From Mesorhizobium mediterraneum (lineage in GTDB: Bacteria > Pseudomonadota > Alphaproteobacteria > Rhizobiales > Rhizobiaceae): 64,000 bases of DNA. The stretch's first letter is position 1. Every line of letters starts with the position of its first letter. Location: NCBI RefSeq assembly GCF_002284565.1, contig NZ_NPKI01000028.1, positions 25,399 through 89,398 of the forward strand. The letters are read 5' to 3'. The position numbers and the translations under genes are program-made. Shown here piece after piece: positions 8,081-15,338 of this stretch. The notes beneath the pieces were generated by a model, which was given only the letters and a program-made list of their open reading frames with translations, was not told the origin of the DNA and did not search any database.

Positions 8081-9331
8081 ATGACCACGACGATTGAAGA
8101 CATATACCGGCCGCTGGCATTAACGGCGCGATTTCTTGTCCAGTGCTGGCCGCAGCTATTGCTTGTCGGCTGCCTCGGTATGATCGCTCGTGATCTGCTG
8201 CTACAGGGCGCCGTGACGGTCGGCCTCCAATTCCCGCTAGGCGGAATGGTCATACTATCGCTGGTGGTTCTCGCCAAGCTGACGGTGCTGGTCATGATGT
8301 TCGTGGTGCTCCGGCCGCACATGCCGGCGGTGGCGGCATTGAGACAAAAAGCGAAAAAGGGAGCGGACGAAACAAAACGCGAGCCGATCCTGGCGATTAC
8401 CGCGGCCGCGATCCTACCGTTCTTCGCCTACTATGCCGCCTGGGGTTTTCTCGGCGATACGGTCCGTGAGTATTCGCGCATGGCGCTAGCCCAAGCCGAT
8501 CTCGGCAAGAGCGTCGATATCTTCGCCATTCTTCAGTCAAGCGGCGTGGTACTGTCGATCGTCATTTGCTGGCTGGTGCGTTTTGCCGCCAAGCGGCTGA
8601 ACGCGCGCGCCTCTCACCCCTACTGGCGGCTGCTGATCGTGGCGACGGACGCAACTTGGGTCTTCATCGGCCTCTACGCGCTCGGAGAATGGAAAGACCA
8701 GTTCATCCGTTGGCTTGGCGCAGGTGCCGCGCTGCAACAGCTCAGCCTCGATTTGCTTGCGCCGGTGACTTCGGCGGCCGCGGCCGGCCAGTTCGTTCCC
8801 GTGGAATTCCGACCGCTTCCCTTCGGAGAGCAGCTTCAGAATCTATTCTTTTTCGCGTTGCTGCCGATTGTCTGGCTGGTGATGGCGGCAATCATCAACG
8901 GCTATGAACTTTCCGCGCCGGCCGCTCCCGGTCCTGCGCCATTGCGCACGACCTCCTGGCAGAGGTGGCTGAAGGATTTCGCGACCCATTTCGTTGGCGG
9001 CTATCGCAGCCGCTACTCGCCGGTCTGGACTTGCCTCAAGCTGACGCTCAGTGCCGGCCTTGCCACGCTTGTCACCTTCGTCATCGCCTATCAGGCGATC
9101 TCCTGGGTCGGCGCCTGGATGTGGTATGGCCTGACAAGGCTGATCGGAGCGCATGATCTCGCAACCTGGCAGATCTTCGCCGACACCATCAGCCTGTTCA
9201 TCGGCAGCCCAAGCGATCTCGACGGGGGAATCCTGCTCGACGCGGTCCGGGTCGCGCTGCTTGCAGCCGTGCTCGAGACCGCGGTCGCCACGGCTGGTGA
9301 AGCGAGTGGCGTCAGGTCCGCGGTTCGCTGA
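8081..9331 (+). CDS. Polytopic membrane protein of unknown function
   Basis: About 416 residues with at least six to eight hydrophobic segments, for example after residues 15, 45, 65, 105, 155, 200, 260 and 330, and a short cytoplasmic Lys/Glu-rich loop. No catalytic or transport motif is recognised. The ATG at 8081 is preferred; ATG at 8009 would add 24 hydrophilic residues. Its 3' end overlaps by 20 bases, tail to tail, the first of three minus-strand genes for secreted or membrane-anchored proteins. The arrangement suggests a functional association but not cotranscription. Confidence 0.7.
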   Translation: MTTTIEDIYRPLALTARFLVQCWPQLLLVGCLGMIARDLLLQGAVTVGLQFPLGGMVILSLVVLAKLTVLVMMFVVLRPHMPAVAALRQKAKKGADETKREPILAITAAAILPFFAYYAAWGFLGDTVREYSRMALAQADLGKSVDIFAILQSSGVVLSIVICWLVRFAAKRLNARASHPYWRLLIVATDATWVFIGLYALGEWKDQFIRWLGAGAALQQLSLDLLAPVTSAAAAGQFVPVEFRPLPFGEQLQNLFFFALLPIVWLVMAAIINGYELSAPAAPGPAPLRTTSWQRWLKDFATHFVGGYRSRYSPVWTCLKLTLSAGLATLVTFVIAYQAISWVGAWMWYGLTRLIGAHDLATWQIFADTISLFIGSPSDLDGGILLDAVRVALLAAVLETAVATAGEASGVRSAVR

Positions 9332-9872
9332 CGCTGAGATAATTTGGCAGCGCCGAATAGAGGGCGATCGACAGCGTGAGGCTGCTCGCTGCAGGTGGAA
9401 TCGAAAAGCTGGCAGCCATCCGGGCCGGCTTGCCGGGCTCCGTCGCCGCAAACGCGCTGCCACCACACAGGGACCGTTGCTGGGCCTCCGGATATTGCTT
9501 TCTGACCACCGGATCGGCAAACAAGGTTGGCTGCCATTCGCGACCGTTTTCATCGGAAAGCCGCACCTGGCATGGAATGGCGCCGAGCGCCTTCGGGTCA
9601 GCAGCGAGCGCCTCGAACTCGGCAAGGACGACGGCGCTTCCCTCGCTGCCTGCCAGCCTGGTGAGGCGCGTCACGGTCCAGCTTGCGCCGGCATAGTCGA
9701 TCGGTTGCCCCAAGGTCGCAGATACCGGCTGACGCAAATGTTGGGAGCGCCAGTCCTTGATGCTTCCCCACGTTTGCGCGGAGAGCGCGGCAGGCAGTGC
9801 AACCACCAGCGCCATCATGCTCAGCCAGTAGCCTCGCCGCGTTGATGTCACCTCCGTGGGAGAACTGTCCAT
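9312..9872 (-). CDS. Membrane-anchored or secreted hypothetical protein, third gene of a tandem set
   Basis: 186 residues: short polar N-terminus, one hydrophobic segment (~15-33, ending ALSAQ) and an extracytoplasmic beta-rich domain with two Cys (in PCQVRL and SLCGG) that could form a disulphide. The fold resembles the DUF4352-like immunoglobulin-type domains of other single-pass proteins, but this is a judgement from length and strand pattern. Its start overlaps the end of the gene upstream by 25 bases, so the two are translationally linked. Its end overlaps the convergent membrane protein gene by 20 bases. Confidence 0.65.
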   Translation of the reverse strand: MDSSPTEVTSTRRGYWLSMMALVVALPAALSAQTWGSIKDWRSQHLRQPVSATLGQPIDYAGASWTVTRLTRLAGSEGSAVVLAEFEALAADPKALGAIPCQVRLSDENGREWQPTLFADPVVRKQYPEAQQRSLCGGSAFAATEPGKPARMAASFSIPPAASSLTLSIALYSALPNYLSVSEPRT

Positions 9873-10441
9873 GGCGGTCCTTCCTGGTTGCGGCGGATGG
9901 TGATCGCGGGCTCGATGTCCTTGCCGGAAACATTCGTGGCGATGCGGATCTCATCGTCGAGCGGCAGCAACTTTGTGCGTGCGACCACTACGGTCCCGCC
10001 AGCGACGGCATCCTCCGCCACTTCGAATATCAGAAGGACACGGCGTGGCAGGCCGGGCTGGTAGGCATCGCCCGGCATCATTTCGATCGTCGCCGGCACC
10101 CGGTCGGTCAGGACATAACGGACGCCGCTGCCGCTCAGCCACTCGCCCGATGTGAGACCCAACGTTTCGAATTTCGCCTCGGCCTCGCCTTCCACCACAA
10201 CCCACACGCCGGAACTCGTGTAGGTCTTTGACTTCCCGAAGGTCTCGACATTTAGAACACGCGCCACCCTGGCGCTGTCCAGCGAAAGCGCGAACGCGCT
10301 AGCCTCCACACGCTTGTTCATGCCGCCCGAAGAGACGATCGGCGAGGTAATGTCGCTGTAAAGCGGACGCGTGTGCTGCATGCCGTAGAGCACGGCGGCA
10401 GCGAACAGCAGCGCAAGTGCCGAACGCACGATGCGCATCAT
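9848..10441 (-). CDS. Membrane-anchored hypothetical protein, second gene of a tandem set
   Basis: 197 residues with an N-terminal hydrophobic anchor (~4-22) and a predicted periplasmic beta-sandwich-like domain containing VWVVVEGEAEAKFE and later strands, similar in layout to its two neighbours. No catalytic residues recognised. Its ATG overlaps the TGA of the preceding gene (ATGA, 10438-10441), and its own 3' end overlaps the next gene by 25 bases, so all three are almost certainly one translation-coupled operon. Confidence 0.65.
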   Translation of the reverse strand: MMRIVRSALALLFAAAVLYGMQHTRPLYSDITSPIVSSGGMNKRVEASAFALSLDSARVARVLNVETFGKSKTYTSSGVWVVVEGEAEAKFETLGLTSGEWLSGSGVRYVLTDRVPATIEMMPGDAYQPGLPRRVLLIFEVAEDAVAGGTVVVARTKLLPLDDEIRIATNVSGKDIEPAITIRRNQEGPPWTVLPRR

Positions 10442-11019
10442 GGCGCCTTCTCCACCGGCAGATCGACCGTCGCAACGGGGTCACGGTCGTACCATCCGCT
10501 TGCGCCGTAAAGATTGTCGCGCAGCTTGTAGATCTGGCCGCTGACGGTGATCGTCACCTTGTCCGGCACGGGCACACCGGCCGGCCATTCCCAAGCCATC
10601 GTCGTGCGTTCCGGCATGTTGGGGTTGAAATATCCCGCCAGATACTTGTCGCGATCGAGATAAACCGTTGGCATCGGCAGCTTTTGCGCCGGCGCGCCGA
10701 GTGTGACGGCGCGGTAGAGCACGTTGTTGGGAGTGGCGGAACGGTTCACCACATCCAGATCCACCATCAGAAGCTGCACCGGCTGTGATGGGGGAACGCC
10801 TGTCGGGGGCACTGTTCCGACACGTGCCGTTAGTAAGGTCACAAACCAGCGACCGGTATCGATCTGCTGGCCTGCTTGCACAACAGGCACCTTTGGCGGA
10901 TGGGCAGCTTCGTAGAGCGTCATCGAAAACGAGATTGCCGATGCGGCCAGCCCGCCCAGGCCGGCGATCAACAAGGCATACAGTCTTTGCCGTATTGTCG
11001 TTCGTGTCGGTTCCGTCAT
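10438..11019 (-). CDS. Membrane-anchored hypothetical protein, first gene of a tandem set
   Basis: 193 residues: basic N-terminus, one membrane segment (~13-35) and a periplasmic domain with strands LLMVDLDVVNRSA and RAVTLG, a pattern common in DUF4352-type immunoglobulin-like domains (a strand, then VxVxVxN). This leads the three-gene operon. The shared single-anchor plus ~150-residue extracytoplasmic domain layout suggests the three genes are distant paralogues or subunits of one complex. Confidence 0.65.
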   Translation of the reverse strand: MTEPTRTTIRQRLYALLIAGLGGLAASAISFSMTLYEAAHPPKVPVVQAGQQIDTGRWFVTLLTARVGTVPPTGVPPSQPVQLLMVDLDVVNRSATPNNVLYRAVTLGAPAQKLPMPTVYLDRDKYLAGYFNPNMPERTTMAWEWPAGVPVPDKVTITVSGQIYKLRDNLYGASGWYDRDPVATVDLPVEKAP

Positions 11020-11462
11020 GCGCGGTGCGGTATGCGATGGTCCTCAGGCCAGCCTTATACGATGCGAACGCCACGCAATCGGACAATAATTGTTACATCG
11101 CTTAAACAGCAGCGCTTGCCCCTTTGACGAGGGGTCAGCGCAGCGGTAGCCAGCCGCGCAATCGGATCCTTGGTGGCCCGTCCAACCCTTTCGAAGAGGC
11201 GCTCGGTCTCCTAAGTTTCTCGGCATGCCTCGTCCCGTTTTGGCACGATCGGATTGGCATCTAAATTGCCATCGGATTGACATCTAAATTGCAAATTGAG
11301 ACTCGCCCGAGTTGGGGCCGAAATCGGTCTGGTACATTCGAAGCGAGGCTCGCAGATTGCGGGGCAGCGAACTTCTTCGGTCACTATGTGAGCGCCTTCA
11401 TATCAGTTTCACATGCGGCGGCTTTGAATGGTGTCGCCAGAGCGCTGGCGAGGGAGATGGAA
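11020..11462. other. Divergent intergenic region, 443 bp
   Basis: This lies between the leftward three-gene operon and the rightward zinc-ribbon gene. It contains an adjacent 23-bp tandem duplication at 11248-11293. No further gene is supported; a longer frame reading through 11277-11460 into the zinc-ribbon gene lacks coding composition. Confidence 0.35.
11248..11293. repeat. 23-bp unit repeated twice in tandem
   Basis: Two directly adjacent copies (11248-11270 and 11271-11293) starting ATCGGATTG and ending CTAAATTGC plus one base, differing at 2 of 23 positions. The position between divergent genes makes paired binding sites possible, but a simple duplication is equally possible. Confidence 0.5.
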
Positions 11463-11684
11463 ATGGGTTTAGCCGAAAACTTGTCTGATGTTTCGCTCAC
11501 ATTCGCTTGTCCGGATTGCTCGCATCCGACTGTAAGGAAGGGCTCTGCGCTAAGAACAATCGCGCACATCAGATGCGACGGGTGCAACGCCAAGGTCCGG
11601 ATCACTTATCCGCAGAAGCTAGCGATCTTCGAAAAGCACAAGCTACTAACCACCCAAGGCGCATTGCGATTGGCTATTTTCTAG
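11463..11684 (+). CDS. Zinc-ribbon microprotein, 73 aa
   Basis: A small soluble protein with two Cys pairs, CPDC (about residues 17-20) and CDGC (about 40-43), spaced as in zinc ribbons, followed by a basic tail. Such proteins may bind nucleic acid or modulate other proteins; no target is suggested by the context. The ATG at 11463 is chosen because AGGGAG lies six bases upstream; an ATG at 11457 would leave no spacer. It stands alone. Confidence 0.55.
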   Translation: MGLAENLSDVSLTFACPDCSHPTVRKGSALRTIAHIRCDGCNAKVRITYPQKLAIFEKHKLLTTQGALRLAIF

Positions 11685-11879
11685 GCATAGGCGCCGACTA
11701 ACAGGACCTGAACAGCGCATTGCTTTCTCGCTGAGCGCTACTTCAGCTTGTCCTTAATTTTTTCCAACGGCATGAGTCGCAGTAGGAGAAATGGTCGTGC
11801 CTTCGTCGGAGGTGCCGGACATGCAGAAGGAAAATTGATGGGGGCGCCGGACCTGGGCCCGGCGTCCCTCTCCACCTCT

Positions 11880-12236
11880 TCACTTCTCGGACCACACCGC
11901 CAGCTCGTAGCCGTCCGGATCGGAGAAGTGGAAGCGGCGGCCGCCCGGGAAGGAATAGGCGGGCTTGACGATCTTCCCGCCGGCCTCCTCGACGCGGCGC
12001 TGGGTCTCGTCGAGCTTGTCGGCATAGAGGATCACCAGCGGCCCGCCCGCCGCCTTGCTCTGGCCACCGAGGGCGAAGCCGCCGGTCAGGCGGCCGTCGT
12101 TGAACTCGCAATAGCTCGGCCCGTAGTCCTTGAAGGACCAGCCGAAGGCCTTGCCATAGAAGTCGCGGGAACGCGGGATGTCGCCGACGGAAAACTCGAC
12201 ATAGTCGATGCGCTTGTCGTTGCTGGATTTGGCCAT
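11880..12236 (-). CDS. VOC-family (glyoxalase/bleomycin-resistance-like) protein
   Basis: 118 residues, the usual length of a single-module pair of beta-alpha-beta-beta-beta units. Seen: DYVEFSVGDIPRSRDFYGKAFGW at the N-terminus and the end FHFSDPDGYELAVW, with Glu in the last strand as in metal-binding members. The substrate cannot be told. A strong AAGGAG lies ahead of the ATG. It is the last gene of a minus-strand group AraC regulator, SRPBCC protein, VOC protein, with gaps of 69 and 29 bases. Confidence 0.85.
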   Translation of the reverse strand: MAKSSNDKRIDYVEFSVGDIPRSRDFYGKAFGWSFKDYGPSYCEFNDGRLTGGFALGGQSKAAGGPLVILYADKLDETQRRVEEAGGKIVKPAYSFPGGRRFHFSDPDGYELAVWSEK

Positions 12237-12265
12237 GATCTTCTCCTTTCGCGGTCTTTGGAAGC

Positions 12266-12664
12266 TCAGCGTTCGAGCATTGCCTTGAGGGTGTTGAGGT
12301 CGCGCTGTACGGCGTCGGCGTCGGCAGCGAAGATCTCCTCCGTCATGTCCGGCGTCCTCAAGAGCACGAACATGACCTCCGCGCCGGTCCCATTGGGAAC
12401 CACACGCACCGCATTGCGGGTTTCCTTGTCCTCGGCAAAGACGATGTGATCGAGGACACCGAATTCATTGGGTCGGGAGAAGCGGATGCGGATGGGCCGG
12501 CCGTCGGGGTCCTCCGCCGCCCATTCCTCGCCCGATCTCTCGAAGCGTCTGCCGAGGCCTGCCGCCCAGCGCTGGAAATTCTCCGGGATGGAGGCGAAGT
12601 CATAGACTTCACGCCAATCCCGGTCGATGGACACGGTGATGATGCGGGATTTGTAGATGGTCAT
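12266..12664 (-). CDS. SRPBCC-family (polyketide cyclase/START-like) protein
   Basis: 132 residues with the lipid/ligand-binding helix-grip layout: N-terminal strand, WREVYDFASIPENFQRWA helix region, several strands, long C-terminal helix. Proteins of this family bind hydrophobic ligands or act as cyclases; the ligand is unknown. A clear GGAGG precedes the ATG. It lies between an AraC regulator gene and a VOC gene on the same strand and is probably cotranscribed. Confidence 0.8.
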   Translation of the reverse strand: MTIYKSRIITVSIDRDWREVYDFASIPENFQRWAAGLGRRFERSGEEWAAEDPDGRPIRIRFSRPNEFGVLDHIVFAEDKETRNAVRVVPNGTGAEVMFVLLRTPDMTEEIFAADADAVQRDLNTLKAMLER

Positions 12665-12733
12665 ATCTGCCTCCTTTCCAATGAAGGCAGACTAGGCGGA
12701 ACTGGCGGCGGCGTATTGAACGAAACGGCCAGC

Positions 12734-13549
12734 TCAGGCGCCGAGCTGTCGCAGAACCGTCGCGGGCGAGAAGCCCGACAGGCGCCGCACCTCGCGCGTC
12801 AGATGCGCCTGGTCGGAATAACCCGCCTCGAACGCAAGATCGGCTAGGCGCGGCTCAGCCGACTGCCGCACCAGGCCCAGAAACCGCTGGAAGCGGAGAA
12901 TGCGGTCGAGCGTCTTCGGGCCATAGCCGAAAGCCTCCTGGCAGCGGCGGCGAAGTGTTCGCGGGCTGACGTCGAGCCGGTCGAGGATCACCGCCATGCC
13001 CGGACCGGCGGATTCCGTTTTCAGCGCGTTGAAGACAAATCCCATGTCCGGAGGCGGCGGCTCGACGTCGGGCGCAAGCCTGGAGAGTGCCGCTTGCATC
13101 GCCCGCACCCGCTCCGCCGTGGAGGATGCATCGCCAATTCTCTGGGCGATTTCGCGCGCCAGCGCTCCCAAGAAGTGGCTGAGCGCCACCCGGCCGCCAA
13201 CGATCTCCGACATCGGCGGGCCGAGCCATCGGCTTGCCGCACCCGGTCGGAAGCGGGCGCCGATCACAGTAGAGCCGGGTGTCAGCGTAGAGAGGGCAAC
13301 GGCCACGTCGGGGCCTGCTACGACCAGATCGCCGTCGATCCAGGTGATGTCGACGCAGCCGTCGGGAACCACGGCCGATAAGCTCCCCGCGTCCGGTCGC
13401 AATGTATTGGACCAGACACACTGGAAATGCCCTTCGAGTGCGGCCGGAGGATTAAACTCGCGGTATTCCCCGATTGCCCCGGAAAGCACGGGCGCCCCGG
13501 AAAGGATGGGCGCCCCGGAAAGGACGGGTGGGTTGTCGTCGGGCGTCAC
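12734..13549 (-). CDS. AraC-family transcriptional regulator
   Basis: 271 residues: an N-terminal ligand domain starting after ~30 residues (FQCVWSNTL, VVPDGCVDITW), then a C-terminal AraC/XylS double HTH (LDVSPRTLRRRCQEAFGYGPKTLDRILRF and LADLAFEAGYSDQAHLTREVRRLSGFSP) at about 165-265. The N-terminal domain has the DUF6597-like pattern of regulators that pair with small-molecule enzymes. The GTG at 13549 is chosen for its AGGAG seven bases upstream; the frame further upstream is unlikely. Codons 7-24 carry three 18-bp repeats encoding LSGAP units. It probably regulates the SRPBCC and VOC genes downstream. Confidence 0.8.
   Translation of the reverse strand: MTPDDNPPVLSGAPILSGAPVLSGAIGEYREFNPPAALEGHFQCVWSNTLRPDAGSLSAVVPDGCVDITWIDGDLVVAGPDVAVALSTLTPGSTVIGARFRPGAASRWLGPPMSEIVGGRVALSHFLGALAREIAQRIGDASSTAERVRAMQAALSRLAPDVEPPPPDMGFVFNALKTESAGPGMAVILDRLDVSPRTLRRRCQEAFGYGPKTLDRILRFQRFLGLVRQSAEPRLADLAFEAGYSDQAHLTREVRRLSGFSPATVLRQLGA
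13477..13530. repeat. Three tandem 18-bp units in the start of the AraC gene
   Basis: Units at 13477-13494, 13495-13512 and 13513-13530 share CCCCGGAAAG followed by a variable base pair and GGGCG or GGGTG. In the minus-strand gene they encode three copies of a short Leu-Ser-Gly-Ala-Pro unit. The copy number may vary between strains. Confidence 0.7.
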
Positions 13550-13814
13550 GCGCCTCTCCTGTGAGGAACACTTTCGCAGGCATCGTACTCTTCGGTCCCG
13601 AAATCTATTGCGATGGCGGCTTGCTTCAACCCCTGTTGTCGTTCTCAATCAAGCTCCGTCTGGTGTGATGCCACGTCAGGAAGAACCAGGCAGTTGTCGA
13701 GTATTCCACCAAGAGATCGTGGAATGGCCGGCATGACCACGGAAGCGGTCGTAAGCTGAGGCCCGCGACGCCCGCGCTCGGCTCGCGCCATCTTGAGTCT
13801 CGCACCAGGGATGT

Positions 13815-15338
13815 TTACCCCTTTACGAGAACAGCCTTTCCATCAGTCGTCGCATCTTTGAGGGGACCGAGAGTGGAAAAGTACCAATCAGGCCTCACCC
13901 TGGACAGTGCCGCCAGGGGATTCTTTCCGGAAGTCCGGTATAAGCTCGGGTCCCGAAGCACACGCTGGAAATCAAAGTCGGCTGCGAGCAGAGCTCTCAG
14001 CAACAACTGCTGACGATCCAGCCGCAACAGGTCCGACCCGCTGCGATTGATCATGCTCCGGGCCCCCATCCACTGGTGAAGTCGCTCGCCTGAAAGAAGC
14101 TCTTCTGGGGGGCGGAACGAGATGGCCTTGCGTCCCTCCTCGATCGGGCGCGTAGGATGCAAGGGATACCAGAAGTCGAGAGGTTCGCTCACTGGCACAG
14201 TGACGCTGACCGCCTCGAGCGCAGCCTCGGTCGCGGCGCGCCTGACACACAGCAGGCTCTCAGCTCGAAACCCCAGTTCTCGAACCGCTTTCAGGAGAAG
14301 ATCGCCGCCACCGGTCGCAAATGCCGCATTGATGCGATCGTTGAGGCTGGGTACCCAAAGATCACGGGGAATCCAGGTGAGATGCCTGTAGGTCGGATCG
14401 ACAACCACCATGATATCCGTGTTCGCGTGCCAGTCATCCCGGTCGAGGATTGCCACTACCGTCACGCGCGCGGCCCCTGCTCCGTCCGCCCGCGCCAATT
14501 CGCGCTTACCTCTGTCGACGCCGCGCTCGTAGGCGAAGGTGCACGCCAGGACGAGCGGCCATGATGCGACAACGAACAGGCGATCCAGCCCTCGAACCGA
14601 TCTGAAAGAAAGCGGCGCGATGAGCATGAACCGGCTGAAGCCTCGCCTCAGCAGCGAGCTCTCGTCGAGCGCAGGCCAGTGGATTGCGGCGCGCTTGCCA
14701 CGGGCAAGCTGATCCTGGATCATCTGCCGGAAGCTGGTTGGGTTCAGGTGCGATGCCTGAACCGAAGGGGCCCAGACCGGACGATCGGCACGCTTCATCC
14801 GGCGGTGGAACTCCGTATCCTCCCCGACCCGAAGGTCCTCCCGGAACCCGCCATATTTTTCGAAGAGCGTTCGGGCATAGCTTGCGCCGTAGCGGAGCGC
14901 CTTCCTCTTGGGCACACCGGGCATCCGGCGAACCAAAACCGAGAGATGGCTTGCCCATGCATAGAGGTTCCGCGGATGGCTGTTGACCAAGGCCGAGGCT
15001 ACGGAGTTGCGGCCTTTCTTGTGAAGCAGGAGCCGGTTGGCCGCCCAGCCCGGACTGGCGACGAGATCGGAGGCTAGAAATGCGACCCAGGGTGCGCGAG
15101 TGGATCTGATGCCAACGTTTCGCGCGGCCCCTGGCCACAGCAGTTGCGGGGTGGAAATGACGCTGATACCGGAGGCTTCACTCGAAAGAACGGAGCGGGG
15201 ATCGCCACCGCCTGAGTTGACGACGACAATCTCGATCGGAATTGGTTGCGCCAGCAGCGAGTCCACTGCCGTCTTCAATTCCACCGGTGCACCAACGGAA
15301 AGGACCACCACGGCAAGTTCGGGAGATGCCTCGCTCAA
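13815..15338 (-). CDS. GT2 glycosyltransferase fused to a LytR-CpsA-Psr (LCP) domain
   Basis: 507 residues. Residues ~8-210 are a GT2-type domain (AVVVLSVGAP start, GAARNVGIRSTRAPWVAFLASDL, and VGEDTEFHRRMKR as the acceptor-side motif). Residues ~236-271 hold a hydrophobic segment. Residues ~291-455 match the LCP domain: ILDRDDWHANTDIMVVV, WIPRDLWV with the conserved Arg and Asp, DRINAAFATGG, and GSDLLRLDRQQLLLRALL. LCP proteins transfer glycans from lipid carriers to cell-wall acceptors. The topology predicted is GT inside, LCP in the periplasm. The start is a TTG at 15338 overlapping the stop of the preceding gene (TTGA), which implies translational coupling. This fusion is unusual; see findings. 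Confidence 0.75.
   Translation of the reverse strand: MSEASPELAVVVLSVGAPVELKTAVDSLLAQPIPIEIVVVNSGGGDPRSVLSSEASGISVISTPQLLWPGAARNVGIRSTRAPWVAFLASDLVASPGWAANRLLLHKKGRNSVASALVNSHPRNLYAWASHLSVLVRRMPGVPKRKALRYGASYARTLFEKYGGFREDLRVGEDTEFHRRMKRADRPVWAPSVQASHLNPTSFRQMIQDQLARGKRAAIHWPALDESSLLRRGFSRFMLIAPLSFRSVRGLDRLFVVASWPLVLACTFAYERGVDRGKRELARADGAGAARVTVVAILDRDDWHANTDIMVVVDPTYRHLTWIPRDLWVPSLNDRINAAFATGGGDLLLKAVRELGFRAESLLCVRRAATEAALEAVSVTVPVSEPLDFWYPLHPTRPIEEGRKAISFRPPEELLSGERLHQWMGARSMINRSGSDLLRLDRQQLLLRALLAADFDFQRVLRDPSLYRTSGKNPLAALSRVRPDWYFSTLGPLKDATTDGKAVLVKG

Noticed and set aside
14506..15138. Long alternative reading frame on the minus strand inside the GT2-LCP gene
   Set aside because: It is the shadow of the real coding frame: Arg/Ser/Pro-rich composition and no domain match.
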